DNA from: an uncultured Flavobacteriaceae bacterium
GTDB taxonomy: Bacteria > Bacteroidota > Bacteroidia > Flavobacteriales > Flavobacteriaceae
Length of the DNA stretch: 64,000 nt
Direction of reading: 5' to 3'
Assembly (NCBI GenBank): GCA_905182575.1
Contig: CAJJCA010000006.1
Coordinates: 1 to 64,000 of the forward strand
Of the stretch, positions 63,801-64,000 are shown piece by piece. A program made the translations under genes and the position numbers. The first letter of the stretch is position 1. The number at the start of each line of letters is the position of its first letter. The notes beneath the pieces are model-generated. The model was not told the origin of the DNA and did no database searches. It worked only from the letters and a program-made list of their open reading frames with translations.

Positions 63801-64000
63801 TTATGGCATTCGGTGACCCTGACTGGCTACCAAAAGAGAAAACCAATCAATTTCATCCAAAACAATATCAACAGCTCTTAAAGATTTTTTAATTCTTTCC
63901 ACTTTTGTTGTCCCAATGACAGGATGAATGCCAGCAGGATGCCGCATCAGCCAGGCTAAAATCAACTCATCCTCATCGGCATCATATTTCTTTAGAAGTG
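63801..64000 (-). CDS. Aldo/keto reductase, C-terminal part (runs off window)
   Basis: Minus strand LLKKYDADEDELILAWLMRHPAGIHPVIGTTKVERIKKSLRAVDIVLDEIDWFSLLVASQGHRMP*. Confidence 0.88.
   Translation of the reverse strand, partial: LLKKYDADEDELILAWLMRHPAGIHPVIGTTKVERIKKSLRAVDIVLDEIDWFSLLVASQGHRMP

Noticed and set aside
1-64000. CRISPR arrays, IS elements, prophage, tRNA or rRNA genes
   Set aside because: No regularly spaced repeats, transposase or integrase motifs, or RNA gene cores recognised by reading; a tRNAscan/Infernal run would be needed to exclude small ncRNAs

Overview
The window is a 64 kb chromosomal segment with low GC and Flavobacteriaceae-like (Bacteroidota) gene content. I infer this from protein families and from TTG-N18/19-TAnnTTTG promoters, not from any database search. 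From left to right it holds: a surface-polysaccharide and nucleotide-sugar cluster (UDP-FucNAc-type genes, a GT4 glycosyltransferase, rfbA/C/D/B); rplU-rpmA; a serine hydrolase; ahcY; a PPTase; a small degraded locus with gene fragments around a methyltransferase; a Rieske-like lipoprotein; greA; a HIT protein; a histidine kinase; a DUF3127 protein; tsf-rpsB-rpsI-rplM; polA; dxs; tadA; csp; aspS; a TetR/TolC/HlyD/RND efflux operon; a polyprenyl synthase and crtY; a ZIP transporter; thiL; two beta-propeller secreted proteins; a complete suf operon (A-type/B/C/D/S/E, DUF59, DUF2480); a glycosyltransferase; nadD-gmk-yicC; a probable 3-keto-glycoside oxidation module (DUF1080, two TIM-barrel epimerases, Gfo/Idh/MocA, GMC oxidoreductase plus subunit 3, cytochrome c); an EamA transporter; an ArsC-like protein; metB-like; lpxH-like; hflX; a GH29 fucosidase; a recQ fragment; and a partial aldo/keto reductase. 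About 20 genes carry frameshifts, including ones expected to be essential (ahcY, polA, sufB, sufD), so most are probably sequence errors. I saw no CRISPR array, tRNA, rRNA or IS element. The most system-like region is 50.3-57.2 kb. The most unexpected structures are the gene graveyard at 12.0-13.3 kb and the seven-blade propeller lipoprotein next to suf.
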